Positions 17,061-26,414 of a stretch of 33,262 nt of DNA are shown one piece after another. The translations under genes and the position numbers were made by a program. The notes beneath the pieces were generated by a model. The model had not been told where the DNA came from, searched no databases, and worked only from the letters and a program-made list of their open reading frames with translations. Within the stretch, counting starts at the first letter, position 1; each line of letters opens with the position of its first letter. This DNA is from Candidatus Gastranaerophilales bacterium (lineage in GTDB: Bacteria > Cyanobacteriota > Vampirovibrionia > Gastranaerophilales > Gastranaerophilaceae). Location of the stretch: NCBI GenBank assembly GCA_944322545.1, contig CALUPF010000009.1:1-33262 (forward strand). Reading direction: 5' to 3'.

Positions 17061-17274
17061 AACAATAATATTTTAGATTTTTATCACGATTTGCTTTACA
17101 ATAATTTACATTTCAAAACTATTACAAACATTGTGTTTCAGACATTTTTTTGCAAAAAAAAGAAATTTTTTTTATTTTTTTACAAAAAGTTTAGCAATTT
17201 TTTTCCTTTAGCGGTATTCTTTTCTATACCTCAAAAGTAAATTATTGATACATAAAAATAGGAGTAAGGAATTA
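17061..17274. other. AT-rich divergent intergenic region
   Basis: Between the CDP-sugar operon promoter and the coiled-coil gene lies sequence dominated by T and A tracts (notably 17145-17210), likely intrinsically curved. No RNA gene, repeat or convincing plus-strand promoter was found; TATTCT near 17215 is a weak -10 candidate. The plus-strand gene has AAGGA directly upstream of its ATG. Confidence 0.4.
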
Positions 17275-19713
17275 ATGGACATTAGTAACATCAAATTATC
17301 TGGCATCCAAAGAAAGTCAGAAAAACAAAACACAGTAAAAAATCAAACATCATCTGTTGAAACAAAAGATTTATCACCTAAAGAAAGAACAGCTTTAGAA
17401 AAATTAAGATCTAATGCACTAGCATCATACCTAGCAGCAGCAATGGCAATTGGTGGAGTATCTTCTACAATGACTAGCTGTGTTGAGCAAACTGTTGATT
17501 TAAACACAGATGGCTTTATGGACATGATGCAAAAAATGCTTCAATTACAACAAGAAATGATCAAATTGTTACAAGAAAATAATGAAGACAACAAAGAACA
17601 AATTGAACAAAACAAACAGATCATGACAATATTACAAAACATCATGAGCGGTGTAACTGACATCAAAGATGGTGTTTTATCAATTAGCGTATTACTTGAA
17701 AATTCAAACCAATTTGACGTTGAATTTATCGAAAAACTAAATTCAATCATCAACAATCAAACAGATTCTAACAAAGCTTTACAAGAAATTTTAGAATTAA
17801 ACAGACAACAAACATTGTCATTACAAAATATTGAAGAATTAATTAAAACTGTTGGTGAAACAGATTCTAACCTAGCGGAAATTTTAGAAAAATTCTATAA
17901 CGACTTCAAAGAAAGTGATAAAACACATACAGAAAATGAAAATACTCATACTAACTTAATGCAACAAATTTTAGCAGCACTTCAAGAATCTAATACAATA
18001 GGAGCAAATACATTAACAGAAATCCAAAAATTCCATGAAGACTTCTTGAATGGAAAAATCACAGAAGCTGAAATGTGGGAAAAAATTACTGGATTATTAG
18101 AAAGCATCGATAGTAAACTTGATGGATTGCTTGAAGCAGTTAAAGGTCTTGAAGGCAGCATTGGCGACTTAGTAAATGGTTCAGGTGAAAAAATCGTTGA
18201 TGTTCTTAATCAACTTCTTCAAAAATTTGAAGATCATTCAATTACATCTAATGCATTAGCTGCTGAAATTTTACAAGAATTAAAAACATCTAATATTAAC
18301 GACGAAAAAGCGCTTGCTAAATTAGATAAAATATATGAAGAATTGAAAAATGGCAACATTTCAGCATCTGAAGCTTTAACAAATATCACAGACATATTAA
18401 ACCAAATCAAAGAAAATACAGATGCAATCAAAGATGCTGTTCTAAAAATATCTGCTGATATCGTTAAATACGGTGATGCAATTACTAACAAACAAGACCA
18501 ACAATTAGATATCTTAGGTAACTTAAACAACAATGTATCTAATATCGGATCAGACATAAAAGAATTGATTGATCTTCAAAAACAAAACAATCAAAACCTT
18601 GTTAATATTGCAAACAGCATTGATGAAATGAATGTAAAACTTGATCAAATAGAACAAAATCAAGGAAACCAATTAACAATTGACCAAATCAAAGAACTTG
18701 CTGGTCCTGCATTCGAACAATTAATGAAGGTTCTTGGAGATATCCACGGTGACCAAATTACAATTGATGAACTTAAAGATGCTTTAGAACAATATAAAAC
18801 AGATTTAACAAAAACAAATTCATTAATTGAAACATTAACAACTGTTGTTCAAAACTTGAATATTGGTTCAGGAATGTCAGAACAGTTAAAAGAAGTTATC
18901 CAAAAACTTGAAGACTTGAAAAATATTCAATCAACAGGCAACGCAAATATCATTGAAGACCTAGAAGGAATTCAACAAGAAATTGCAGGTGTTAAAGGCA
19001 TCTTAGAAACATTAGTTAAAACAGCAAATGATATTAAATCAAACCAAGACACATATATGGCTGGAGCTAAGACATTTGGTACTAAATTGTTCGAAGAATT
19101 AGCAAAAATTCAAAACAATATGTTGGATAAAGATGCATTCAATGTATACGCAGAAAGCTATAAAGAACAATTAGTTCAAGCTGAAAAAACAAGACAAGAA
19201 CAAAAAGTTATCTTGCAAACTATCCTTGAAAATATGGGTAAATCAGAAAGCGGCATAGATGTTGATGAGCTTATCGCAAAATTACCTAACTACACTGACA
19301 TATTAAATGAAATTAGTGAAAAACTAGGAAAAGTTATTACAAGCTCAGACTTAGAAAACTTCTTTGTAAAAACACAACCAGATCTAACAAAAACAAACAA
19401 CTTGATTGAAACATTAACAACTGTTGTTCAAAACTTAAATATCTCTGGTGGTGGATCAAACGTAGATAATCAAGTAATGGAAGCTATCAAAACAACTGTT
19501 AACCAAATATTAACAGCTATCAACAATGGTCAAATTGCTTCAGAAGAACAAATTAAATCAATACTTGATTCTTTATCAAAAATCGAAGAAAACACAACAC
19601 CATCAACAGGTACTGACACTAGAATGGCTAGCGTTGTTAATACAAGAAGCGGAAACAAAGGAACAACATATGTTCACCCAGGTTGGATATATGCACATTC
19701 TTTTAACGCATAA
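17275..19713 (+). CDS. Large coiled-coil envelope protein with internal repeats
   Basis: An 812-residue protein with no recognised family. Residues 1-49 are polar, followed by a hydrophobic stretch (about 50-64) that ends in MTSC (Cys69), a lipobox-like but non-canonical arrangement. The rest is almost entirely helical heptad sequence rich in Leu, Ile, Asn, Gln, Lys and Glu, so an elongated coiled coil. It contains degenerate ~35-residue units with a central NGxI phrase, and an exact 21-residue-scale repeat at residues 510-530 and 703-723. The last ~30 residues are different (basic, with Gly, Trp and His). The ATG at 17275 follows AGGAGTAAGGA; an in-frame ATG 10 codons earlier lacks a site. 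It is monocistronic. A surface fibre or tether is a guess. Confidence 0.8.
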   Translation: MDISNIKLSGIQRKSEKQNTVKNQTSSVETKDLSPKERTALEKLRSNALASYLAAAMAIGGVSSTMTSCVEQTVDLNTDGFMDMMQKMLQLQQEMIKLLQENNEDNKEQIEQNKQIMTILQNIMSGVTDIKDGVLSISVLLENSNQFDVEFIEKLNSIINNQTDSNKALQEILELNRQQTLSLQNIEELIKTVGETDSNLAEILEKFYNDFKESDKTHTENENTHTNLMQQILAALQESNTIGANTLTEIQKFHEDFLNGKITEAEMWEKITGLLESIDSKLDGLLEAVKGLEGSIGDLVNGSGEKIVDVLNQLLQKFEDHSITSNALAAEILQELKTSNINDEKALAKLDKIYEELKNGNISASEALTNITDILNQIKENTDAIKDAVLKISADIVKYGDAITNKQDQQLDILGNLNNNVSNIGSDIKELIDLQKQNNQNLVNIANSIDEMNVKLDQIEQNQGNQLTIDQIKELAGPAFEQLMKVLGDIHGDQITIDELKDALEQYKTDLTKTNSLIETLTTVVQNLNIGSGMSEQLKEVIQKLEDLKNIQSTGNANIIEDLEGIQQEIAGVKGILETLVKTANDIKSNQDTYMAGAKTFGTKLFEELAKIQNNMLDKDAFNVYAESYKEQLVQAEKTRQEQKVILQTILENMGKSESGIDVDELIAKLPNYTDILNEISEKLGKVITSSDLENFFVKTQPDLTKTNNLIETLTTVVQNLNISGGGSNVDNQVMEAIKTTVNQILTAINNGQIASEEQIKSILDSLSKIEENTTPSTGTDTRMASVVNTRSGNKGTTYVHPGWIYAHSFNA
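18802..18866 (+). repeat. Direct repeat, copy A, inside the coiled-coil gene
   Basis: Encodes DLTKTNSLIETLTTVVQNLN. It shares about 65 bases with copy B, including a 32-base identical core beginning ATTGAAACATTAACAACTG. The copies are 579 bases apart, a multiple of three. Confidence 0.8.
19381..19445 (+). repeat. Direct repeat, copy B, inside the coiled-coil gene
   Basis: Encodes DLTKTNNLIETLTTVVQNLN, near-identical to copy A and in the same frame. Conservation of the DNA core beyond the protein suggests recent duplication or gene conversion. Confidence 0.8.
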
Positions 19714-19725
19714 GAATACTCAAAT

Positions 19726-19760
19726 AAAAAAACACCGAGCTAACTGCTCGGTGTTTTTTT
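19726..19760. terminator. Bidirectional rho-independent terminator
   Basis: Perfect 15-bp stem: 19726-19740 (ending ACACCGAGC) pairs with 19746-19760 across a TAACT loop, with A and T runs at its ends. It serves the convergent coiled-coil gene (+) and LysM-like gene (-). Confidence 0.92.
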
Positions 19761-19771
19761 TATTTAATTCC

Positions 19772-21418
19772 TTATTGAGCCATTTCATATTTTCCTGAAT
19801 CAATAAGTTCTTTAACTTTTTTATCTCTAGTTGCTTCATCAAGACCAGTAACTGAATCACCACAAGATGTATTGTAACCATATGTTGTTTTTTCAGTTGT
19901 TTTTGTGAAAGGATTTGAAGCTTGTCTATAAACTGTAGCTTTACCTCCCAATGAACCGGCTTTAACTTTTCCTTCTTGATGATATGTATAAGTTGTACCG
20001 TTAACTGTGATTTCAGATGGAACACATAACTCAGCACCAACTTTAGGGAAGAATGCATCTTTAGAAGAAGTTACACCTGCTGGTAAAGTACCATTCTTTT
20101 TCATATCTTCAAATGCTGCGTCTTTCAAGAATCTGATTAAGGCTTTTCTATCTTCATTATTCTTAGGAGCATATTTGCCTCTTACAACTGCATCCCAGTT
20201 ATCACCTTTTTTAACTGTATAACAATCAGTAGGAAGAGCTTCTTCAATTTGTTTTGTTTCATCTGTTTCTGTAATTTGACATTTATCTTCTACAATTGGT
20301 TCAGTTTGTTCAACTGGTTGAGGTTGAGGTTTTGGTTTTTGAACTAACTCAGAATGTAAAGCTACTGCTTCTTCGTAGTTTAATACACTACCTTCGCCAG
20401 CTGCTTTTTGTAAATCAGCTTCCATTGCTTTTTTATCTAAAGTTTTTCCATCTTCGCCAACATAGAACTTAGAAATTTTCTTCATTATTGTTGCACCTTT
20501 TTCTGTGCCATAATTGTCCATATATTTAGCATAATCATCATATGTTTTTACATTTTCAGGAAGTACTTTTTCTGCAACTTTCTTTTCAACTCTTGTTGCT
20601 TGAGTTATAGCAGATGATGTTCCACCAATTACAGCACCAGCTATTGCACCAAATGGACCAACTTTTACAGATTGTTTAATTGTGCCAGAAATAAGTCCAG
20701 AAGGGTTAACAGTTTGATTAATATTAACACCAGCTAAAGGAGCACCTGCTGCAGCACCTAGAACAATATCACGAGTAAGGATATCACCTTTTACTGCTGG
20801 CTCAACTTCATAACCTAATGATTTTGCAATTTTCTTACCTTCTTTTTTAGAAAATTCAACGTCACCAGTATTATACTTTTCTGAATTCAATTCAGATTTA
20901 ATAGCATCAGCTTCACCAGGTTGTCTTTTTTTCCAAGAATAGCTAACTGTATAATCAGAACCAACATTTCTGCCCATTATGTCATACAATTCTTCATTTG
21001 TAAGACCAGCGGCATCTAGTTTCTTTTGAATTTTTTTACTAAATTCAGGGCCTTCTTCTTTTATTTTTTCGACATTATTTGCTGCTGCTTGAGATTGAAA
21101 AACTTTAGTTGAATCTGATTTTTTACCCCAAAGTCTTGCGAAGAAATTACCTTTTCCGCTATAATCTTTAGCTGCTTCGTACAACTCCTTGTCAATTTCG
21201 CCATTTTTATACATTTCTTTTAATTCAGCTTTAACATCAGAACGAACGCCTTTTTTCTTAGTTGCTTCTGATTCACCTGATAATTTTATAACCAATTCTT
21301 CAGCTTCAGCTTTTCTTTGAGCTTCAAGTCTTTTTTCTTCAGCTTTTTTAGCTGCTTTTAAATCTTTTTTTTCAGCTCTAGTTAATTTAATTGAATCTGT
21401 TGATAAATTGTTTCCCAT
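19772..21418 (-). CDS. LysM-like domain protein with glycine-rich hydrophobic segments
   Basis: A 548-residue protein. Residues 1-45 form a highly charged Lys/Glu/Ala helix. Residues about 217-232 and 255-272 are Gly/Ala-rich hydrophobic segments (VLGAAAGAPLAG, FGAIAGAVIGGT) that could be membrane-inserting hairpins of the glycine-zipper type. A Pro/Gln linker (362-370) leads to a LysM-like domain (about 399-468) starting CYTVKKGDNWDAVVRGKY and ending with VGAELCVPS, bracketed by Cys399 and Cys465. No signal peptide is obvious. An AGGGA box lies 7 bases before the ATG. It shares the LysM theme with the hydrolase at 4844, suggesting envelope association, but no catalytic domain is seen. Confidence 0.7.
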   Translation of the reverse strand: MGNNLSTDSIKLTRAEKKDLKAAKKAEEKRLEAQRKAEAEELVIKLSGESEATKKKGVRSDVKAELKEMYKNGEIDKELYEAAKDYSGKGNFFARLWGKKSDSTKVFQSQAAANNVEKIKEEGPEFSKKIQKKLDAAGLTNEELYDIMGRNVGSDYTVSYSWKKRQPGEADAIKSELNSEKYNTGDVEFSKKEGKKIAKSLGYEVEPAVKGDILTRDIVLGAAAGAPLAGVNINQTVNPSGLISGTIKQSVKVGPFGAIAGAVIGGTSSAITQATRVEKKVAEKVLPENVKTYDDYAKYMDNYGTEKGATIMKKISKFYVGEDGKTLDKKAMEADLQKAAGEGSVLNYEEAVALHSELVQKPKPQPQPVEQTEPIVEDKCQITETDETKQIEEALPTDCYTVKKGDNWDAVVRGKYAPKNNEDRKALIRFLKDAAFEDMKKNGTLPAGVTSSKDAFFPKVGAELCVPSEITVNGTTYTYHQEGKVKAGSLGGKATVYRQASNPFTKTTEKTTYGYNTSCGDSVTGLDEATRDKKVKELIDSGKYEMAQ

Positions 21419-21534
21419 TTTAATATCCCTTTCTTGTCCTCTAAAAATCTCTAATAAAAAGTATTTAAAATATCCTATATTTAGATAAACAATTTTTACA
21501 TTTAGAAATTGCCTAAAAGAGAAAAAAAAACATG

Positions 21535-21568
21535 AAAAAGACGGACTCTATTCGTATAAAAGTCCGTC
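21535..21568 (-). terminator. Rho-independent terminator of the autotransporter gene
   Basis: GACGGACT (21540-21547) pairs with AGTCCGTC (21561-21568) across a 13-base loop. On the minus strand the stem is followed by TTTTTC, giving a terminator 36 bases past the stop at 21604. Confidence 0.75.
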
Positions 21569-21603
21569 ATTATTGAGTCTTTAGATTATTAAGTTTTGTA
21601 AAG

Positions 21604-24600
21604 TTAATTACCTAATGCCCATCTAAAACCAAGTGTAAACGCGATACCGTTTCTACCACCATTTCTTAGCATTGCTTGTCCAAAACCAGTAAATCTATCA
21701 CCATATCGTTTTTGTAAACCAACGCCGTATTCAATATAAGGTTTAACAGATAATTGAGCTAATGCAACATCGTTAGCATAAAATCTAGTTTTATCCATAA
21801 TGTTCCATGTCATGTTTACACCCAAATATGGTTGCCATCCATTTTTCAAATTACCAATTAATCTAATACCAGGAATAATTTCTATCGCATTCAATGGATC
21901 CTGTGTAACCTTTACACCTGCAGCATTTGTATAATCAAATACGTTGACAAATGTATATGACATCATATAGCTAGGTTGAACAATAAATTTATTATTGAAA
22001 AGACCCCAGTTATATCCAGATTTCCAAGCAGCACCTGTCATTAAAATAGGGAACTGATCATTACCAAATGCGTGATGAGATTCAGCAGCGCTTGCTCCTA
22101 TGTTAGCAGTAACGCCAGTCCAGAAATTTCCTTTATATGCTGTTGCTACACCACCAAATGTACCACCGTTTTGCCAAATACTTACGCCATTATATGCTTG
22201 GTGAGATCCATGATAAGCACCAAAGAATGAGAAATTACCATCCCAGCCGTGACCTAGATCAACTAAATCACTTTCTCCGCCTATCAATGTACCATAAGAA
22301 ACGTTAGAAACTTTTGGACCACCTTTCAATGGCACATTTTCAAAGTTTGTAAATGGTCTCATATACCAGCCATCACGTTCTTCAGGAATTATATTTGGGG
22401 CATAAACTCCTGTGTGATAACCAGCATTAGCATATTTATTTTTCATTTTCCAAGCCATTCGCTGCTCTGGAGTCATCAATGTTACCATATCCATGTTGGC
22501 AAATGACTGTCTATATAAGTTGTCTTGTAATAAAAATGCAGCTTGAGCAGCAACTGGACCAGACACAATAGAGTCTGAATTACCAATTTTATCAAATACG
22601 AAATACTCTCCATTGTCAGCGGCTGAACCACCCATTCCAACTGAATTGTTTATAGTTTCTTGTCTTACACTATATTTGTTTATTGGTGCCTCAATAATCT
22701 TTGAGCCATTACTTGTAACGTGCCCAATCAATTCAGGAGCATCAGTAAATAAGATTCTTGCACTATCACCTTTAGCTTCAGAAACAGACTTCATTTGTGA
22801 AACATTTAAAGTATATTTATTATCTGCATCACCATTAGTAATAGAGCCAAAGTTATCTTTTAAGATGCTATCCATTTTCTCATTTTTTAAGTCAACGTCT
22901 AGCATAATATTAGTATTACCTAATAAGTTAAGCTCTTGAGCTCTCAACTGGTTAGCACCAAATTCGTTGTTTAACAAGTTTAATGTACCACCATAAAGAT
23001 TTAATCTATTTGATGCATCTAAGTTTCTATCATGAGCAAAAGCTAACTCTCCATCATATAAAGATATAGTTGTGTTTTGAATTTTTGCATCACCATTAAC
23101 ACTAACCTTGCCTGTATAAGATGTACCATCTGAACCAGCTTTATTTATCACAACTTCAGAGTTATCTATACTAGAACCACTAACTGTAGAATTTATATTA
23201 ATTGTTCTATTTTCTGAAGCAAGAAAATTACCAGTTGCTTTCTCATCAGCACCTGAACCAGAACCAAATAAGTAGATCGTGTCCATTCCATTTGCTAAGC
23301 TGTCTTCATTTCCTATGAAAACGTCTTTATTCTTAGCAACAATAGTTGTGTTTGAACCAGAACCACCATAGATAGCGCCACCATCTAACTCTGTATTAGC
23401 TTTATTACCTACAAAATTACTATCTGTAATTGTTGCATCACTTAAATTGTAAATAGCACCACCTGTATTAGCAGTATTATTTATAAAGTCAGTATTAGTA
23501 ACAGTTAATGAACCTTTTGATTGCTGAGCTGCAACTGACTCATTATAAATAGCACCACCCATAGTAGTTTGGGAACCAGCTACATTTTCATTTTTTCCAT
23601 TTCCATTAAATACGGCATTAGAAATATTAGCTTCACCATAGTTTGTAATAGCTCCACCTCGACCAGCAATGTTGTTATTAAATTGCACTTTATTATCTGC
23701 AGAACCAGCAATATTCAAAATTGGATCAGTATATTCATCGCCAGCTGTTGATTTATAGTTGTTTAAAATCGCACCACCAGAAGACGTCACCCTTCCATCT
23801 GTACTGTATCCATTGTCATTAAATGTTGTTCCTTGACCTATATTAACAACGTTTGTGTATGTTTCACCATCTTGAACCACGTTTCCAGAGTTAAATATAG
23901 CACCACCAGCTGTTACTGCATAGTTATTGCTGAAATCAGTATTTTCTATATTTAAAACAGCATTCTGTGGATCAATGCCAGATACACTCAAACCGTTAAT
24001 AATTGCACCGCCACTTCTTTGTGAGGTGTTAGAGACAAATTGAGAATTAGTAATATTCATGCCATTACGGTTAACGATTGCACCACCATCTCCAGCAACA
24101 GTATGGTTTTGAGAGAAATAAGATGAATCAATTTCTACATTACCAGCATAGTTAGCAATAGCACCACCGTAATTGTTTGCATTGTTAGAAATAAAATTAG
24201 AACCAGTAATAACTAAAGATGCTGCATTTTCAGCTGCGTTACTATTATTGTAAATAGCACCACCATAACCTTCTGAACCCCCAGCACCATTAGCATTGTT
24301 ATTTCTAAATTCTGTATTGTTTAGTACAACAACACCACCATTTGTATTAGAAATAGCACCACCACTACCTTGAGTAGTGTTAGCAGTAAATGTTGATTTT
24401 TGATCTTCTGAACCATTTACTGTTAAAGAGGCATTATCATTTTGAATAGCTGCACCATTACCTACAATATTACCACCAGTAAAGTTTGTATTATTTACAG
24501 TAGTTTGAGCATTTGGCTGGTTGTTAATTATAAAACTTGGATTGTTAGTAGGATCGGCTGTAGCTCCTGCTGTAATTGTATGATTGTTACCATTTATAAC

Positions 24601-24819
24601 AAAACCACCTGGAACTGGAGGCGCTCCAAGATTCAAAGCACTTCCTGATGTAGTCAAGTCATTTTGAATCTGCATATTGCCAGCCGTATCTGGACTATTA
24701 GCTTGTTGTGTAAATTCATCCCAAGTTTGGTCTGCTAATGTAATATTTGCAGTAAACAATATTGCAGCAAGAGACAGTACTGCATATTTTTTTTTTTTTT
24801 TATATCGTATCTTTCTCAT
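21604..24819 (-). CDS. Pmp-like autotransporter (type Va secretion), adhesin-type
   Basis: A 1071-residue outer-membrane autotransporter. It has a Sec signal peptide (basic residues 1-12, hydrophobic 13-24, likely cleavage after Ala29, ITLA|DQTW). The passenger carries eleven GGAI motifs interspersed with FxxN motifs (FRNN, FISN, FSQN and others), the paired repeats that define chlamydial polymorphic membrane proteins and predict a right-handed beta-helix. The C-terminal ~270 residues are an autotransporter beta-barrel with alternating aromatic strands. It ends in FTLGFRWALGN, not in the usual final Phe or Trp. The ATG is preceded by GTGGA. Codons 7-11 form a 15-base A run (five AAA), so slippage could switch expression. 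Role in adhesion is inferred from the family. Confidence 0.88.
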   Translation of the reverse strand: MRKIRYKKKKKYAVLSLAAILFTANITLADQTWDEFTQQANSPDTAGNMQIQNDLTTSGSALNLGAPPVPGGFVINGNNHTITAGATADPTNNPSFIINNQPNAQTTVNNTNFTGGNIVGNGAAIQNDNASLTVNGSEDQKSTFTANTTQGSGGAISNTNGGVVVLNNTEFRNNNANGAGGSEGYGGAIYNNSNAAENAASLVITGSNFISNNANNYGGAIANYAGNVEIDSSYFSQNHTVAGDGGAIVNRNGMNITNSQFVSNTSQRSGGAIINGLSVSGIDPQNAVLNIENTDFSNNYAVTAGGAIFNSGNVVQDGETYTNVVNIGQGTTFNDNGYSTDGRVTSSGGAILNNYKSTAGDEYTDPILNIAGSADNKVQFNNNIAGRGGAITNYGEANISNAVFNGNGKNENVAGSQTTMGGAIYNESVAAQQSKGSLTVTNTDFINNTANTGGAIYNLSDATITDSNFVGNKANTELDGGAIYGGSGSNTTIVAKNKDVFIGNEDSLANGMDTIYLFGSGSGADEKATGNFLASENRTININSTVSGSSIDNSEVVINKAGSDGTSYTGKVSVNGDAKIQNTTISLYDGELAFAHDRNLDASNRLNLYGGTLNLLNNEFGANQLRAQELNLLGNTNIMLDVDLKNEKMDSILKDNFGSITNGDADNKYTLNVSQMKSVSEAKGDSARILFTDAPELIGHVTSNGSKIIEAPINKYSVRQETINNSVGMGGSAADNGEYFVFDKIGNSDSIVSGPVAAQAAFLLQDNLYRQSFANMDMVTLMTPEQRMAWKMKNKYANAGYHTGVYAPNIIPEERDGWYMRPFTNFENVPLKGGPKVSNVSYGTLIGGESDLVDLGHGWDGNFSFFGAYHGSHQAYNGVSIWQNGGTFGGVATAYKGNFWTGVTANIGASAAESHHAFGNDQFPILMTGAAWKSGYNWGLFNNKFIVQPSYMMSYTFVNVFDYTNAAGVKVTQDPLNAIEIIPGIRLIGNLKNGWQPYLGVNMTWNIMDKTRFYANDVALAQLSVKPYIEYGVGLQKRYGDRFTGFGQAMLRNGGRNGIAFTLGFRWALGN
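24787..24801. repeat. Poly(A)15 tract in the autotransporter signal-peptide codons
   Basis: Fifteen consecutive T on the plus strand, that is AAA x5 (Lys7-Lys11) in the gene. Reading through with 14 A gives a TAG after about 16 further codons; with 16 A a TGA after about 23. Only the length seen here (or a change of three) keeps the frame open. Confidence 0.9.
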
Positions 24820-24969
24820 AATTCCACTATTTATTTATTACGTAATATCTTTATTTTCTAATATGTGATTCCCGCTTCCCCATAAGGTGCATGCTCTATC
24901 ATCTCATAAAAACAAAATAAAGGTAAGTTTTTAAACAACATTTATGAATTATTTGTTATAGTTTGTAAT

Positions 24970-25003
24970 AAAAGAGGCTACAAAAGGTTTTGTAGCCTCT
25001 TTT
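24970..25003 (-). terminator. Rho-independent terminator after glnA
   Basis: Perfect 16-bp stem AAAAGAGGCTACAAAA (24970-24985) with 24988-25003, followed on the minus strand by TTTTATTA. It lies 18 bases past the glnA stop, isolating the arginine/glnA operon from the autotransporter gene. Confidence 0.9.
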
Positions 25004-25020
25004 TAATTCTATTTTTTTTA

Positions 25021-26388
25021 CTAGTATTTTTCTAAATATTCATCTATTTCCCAAGGTGTTACAGCTGTTCTATAACGATCCCATTCTCTTTCTTTAGCTG
25101 TTACAAACTCATTAAATATGTGTTCACCTAAAGCTTTTTTCACAATTTTACTTTTTTTCATTAAAGCCAAAGCTTCATTTAAACTGCCTGGTAAAGAATC
25201 AATGTGACTTCTCTTTCTTTCTTTTGCACTCATATCATAAATATTTTCTTCTGTTTGTAGAGGCGGCTTGATTTGGTTTTTAATACCTTCCATAGCAACT
25301 GTCAACAATACAGCCATTACTAGATATGGGTTACAAGATGCATCTGGAGATCTTAGCTCAACACGAGTCGCATTACCTCTTTTAGCAGGAACACGAATTA
25401 ATGCACTTCTATTCGCGAGCGACCAAGCAATGTAAACAGGTGCTTCATATCCAGGGACTAATCTTTTGTAACTATTTACAGTCGGATTTGTAATTGCTGT
25501 AAAATCTTTTACGTGCTCTAAAATAGAACCTATTGTATATAAAGCTTCTTTTGACAATTGATAAGCAGAATCCTCACTATAAAAAGCATTTTTACCTTTA
25601 TTAATATCAAATAAAGAAATATTACAATGCATGCCTGAACCATTAATTCCATAAATAGGTTTCGGCATGAAAGTAGCATGTAAACCAAACTTATCAGCCG
25701 AAGCTTTTACTGCATATTTAAAAGTCACTATATTATCAGCCGCTGTCAATGCATCAGCATATTTGAAATCGACTTCGTGTTGACCTCTAGCAACTTCGTG
25801 ATGGCTTGCTTCAATTTCAAAACCAAGCTGTTCTAAATTGTCAACTATTTGAGCTCTGATATCTTCACCTTTGTCATCTGGACCAACATCATAATATCCA
25901 GCACTATCATGTGTATATGTTGAAGGAGCGCCATCTTCTGTTTTCTTAAATAAGAAAAACTCAGCTTCAGGGCCAATATTCATTACAAAGCCCATTTCCT
26001 CAGCTTCTTTAATAACTCTTTTTAAATTACATCTAGGACAACCTTCAAAAGGTGTTCCATCAGCATTGTGAATGTCACATATTATTCTTGCGACATTCCA
26101 TTGACCTTCTTTTTCTCTCCAAGGCAAAATAGCAAAAGTTGATCTATCTGGATAAAAATACATATCTGATGTTTCAATGCTTCTAAACCCTTTAATAGAA
26201 GAACCATCTAACATTAATTCATTATTCAAGATTTTGTCAATTTGTTTTGCTGGGACAGCCATGTTTTTAACCATTCCGTTAATATCAACGAATTGAAGAC
26301 GAATAAATTTAACATGATTTTCCTCAATGAGCTTTTTAATTTGCTCTTTTGAAAGTTCTTTACCCTGTTGAGGTACATAGTTGATCAT
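25021..26388 (-). CDS. glnA: Glutamine synthetase type I (GSI-alpha-like)
   Basis: A 455-residue glutamine synthetase making glutamine from glutamate, ammonia and ATP. Motifs: LMLDGSSIKGF (58-68), NIGPEAEFFLF with metal-binding Glu141/Glu143, SGMHCNISL with ammonia-site region, and KRLVPGYEAPVYIAWS with RVPAKRGNATRVELRSPD. The adenylylation loop of enterobacterial GS (NLYDLP-type) is replaced by NIYDMSAKERKR, as in the unadenylylated GSI-alpha of Bacillus. Control by a regulator or feedback, not adenylylation, is therefore expected. It starts 26 bases after the arginine dihydrolase gene, with AAGGAG upstream. In the operon it can fix the ammonia that enzyme releases. Confidence 0.96.
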   Translation of the reverse strand: MINYVPQQGKELSKEQIKKLIEENHVKFIRLQFVDINGMVKNMAVPAKQIDKILNNELMLDGSSIKGFRSIETSDMYFYPDRSTFAILPWREKEGQWNVARIICDIHNADGTPFEGCPRCNLKRVIKEAEEMGFVMNIGPEAEFFLFKKTEDGAPSTYTHDSAGYYDVGPDDKGEDIRAQIVDNLEQLGFEIEASHHEVARGQHEVDFKYADALTAADNIVTFKYAVKASADKFGLHATFMPKPIYGINGSGMHCNISLFDINKGKNAFYSEDSAYQLSKEALYTIGSILEHVKDFTAITNPTVNSYKRLVPGYEAPVYIAWSLANRSALIRVPAKRGNATRVELRSPDASCNPYLVMAVLLTVAMEGIKNQIKPPLQTEENIYDMSAKERKRSHIDSLPGSLNEALALMKKSKIVKKALGEHIFNEFVTAKEREWDRYRTAVTPWEIDEYLEKY

Positions 26389-26414
26389 AGAGTTCTCCTT
26401 TTATTTCCTATTTA

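Noticed and set aside
19526..19798. 90-codon plus-strand ORF across the 3' end of the coiled-coil gene
   Set aside because: Out of frame with the long gene, runs through its terminator, no ribosome-binding site.
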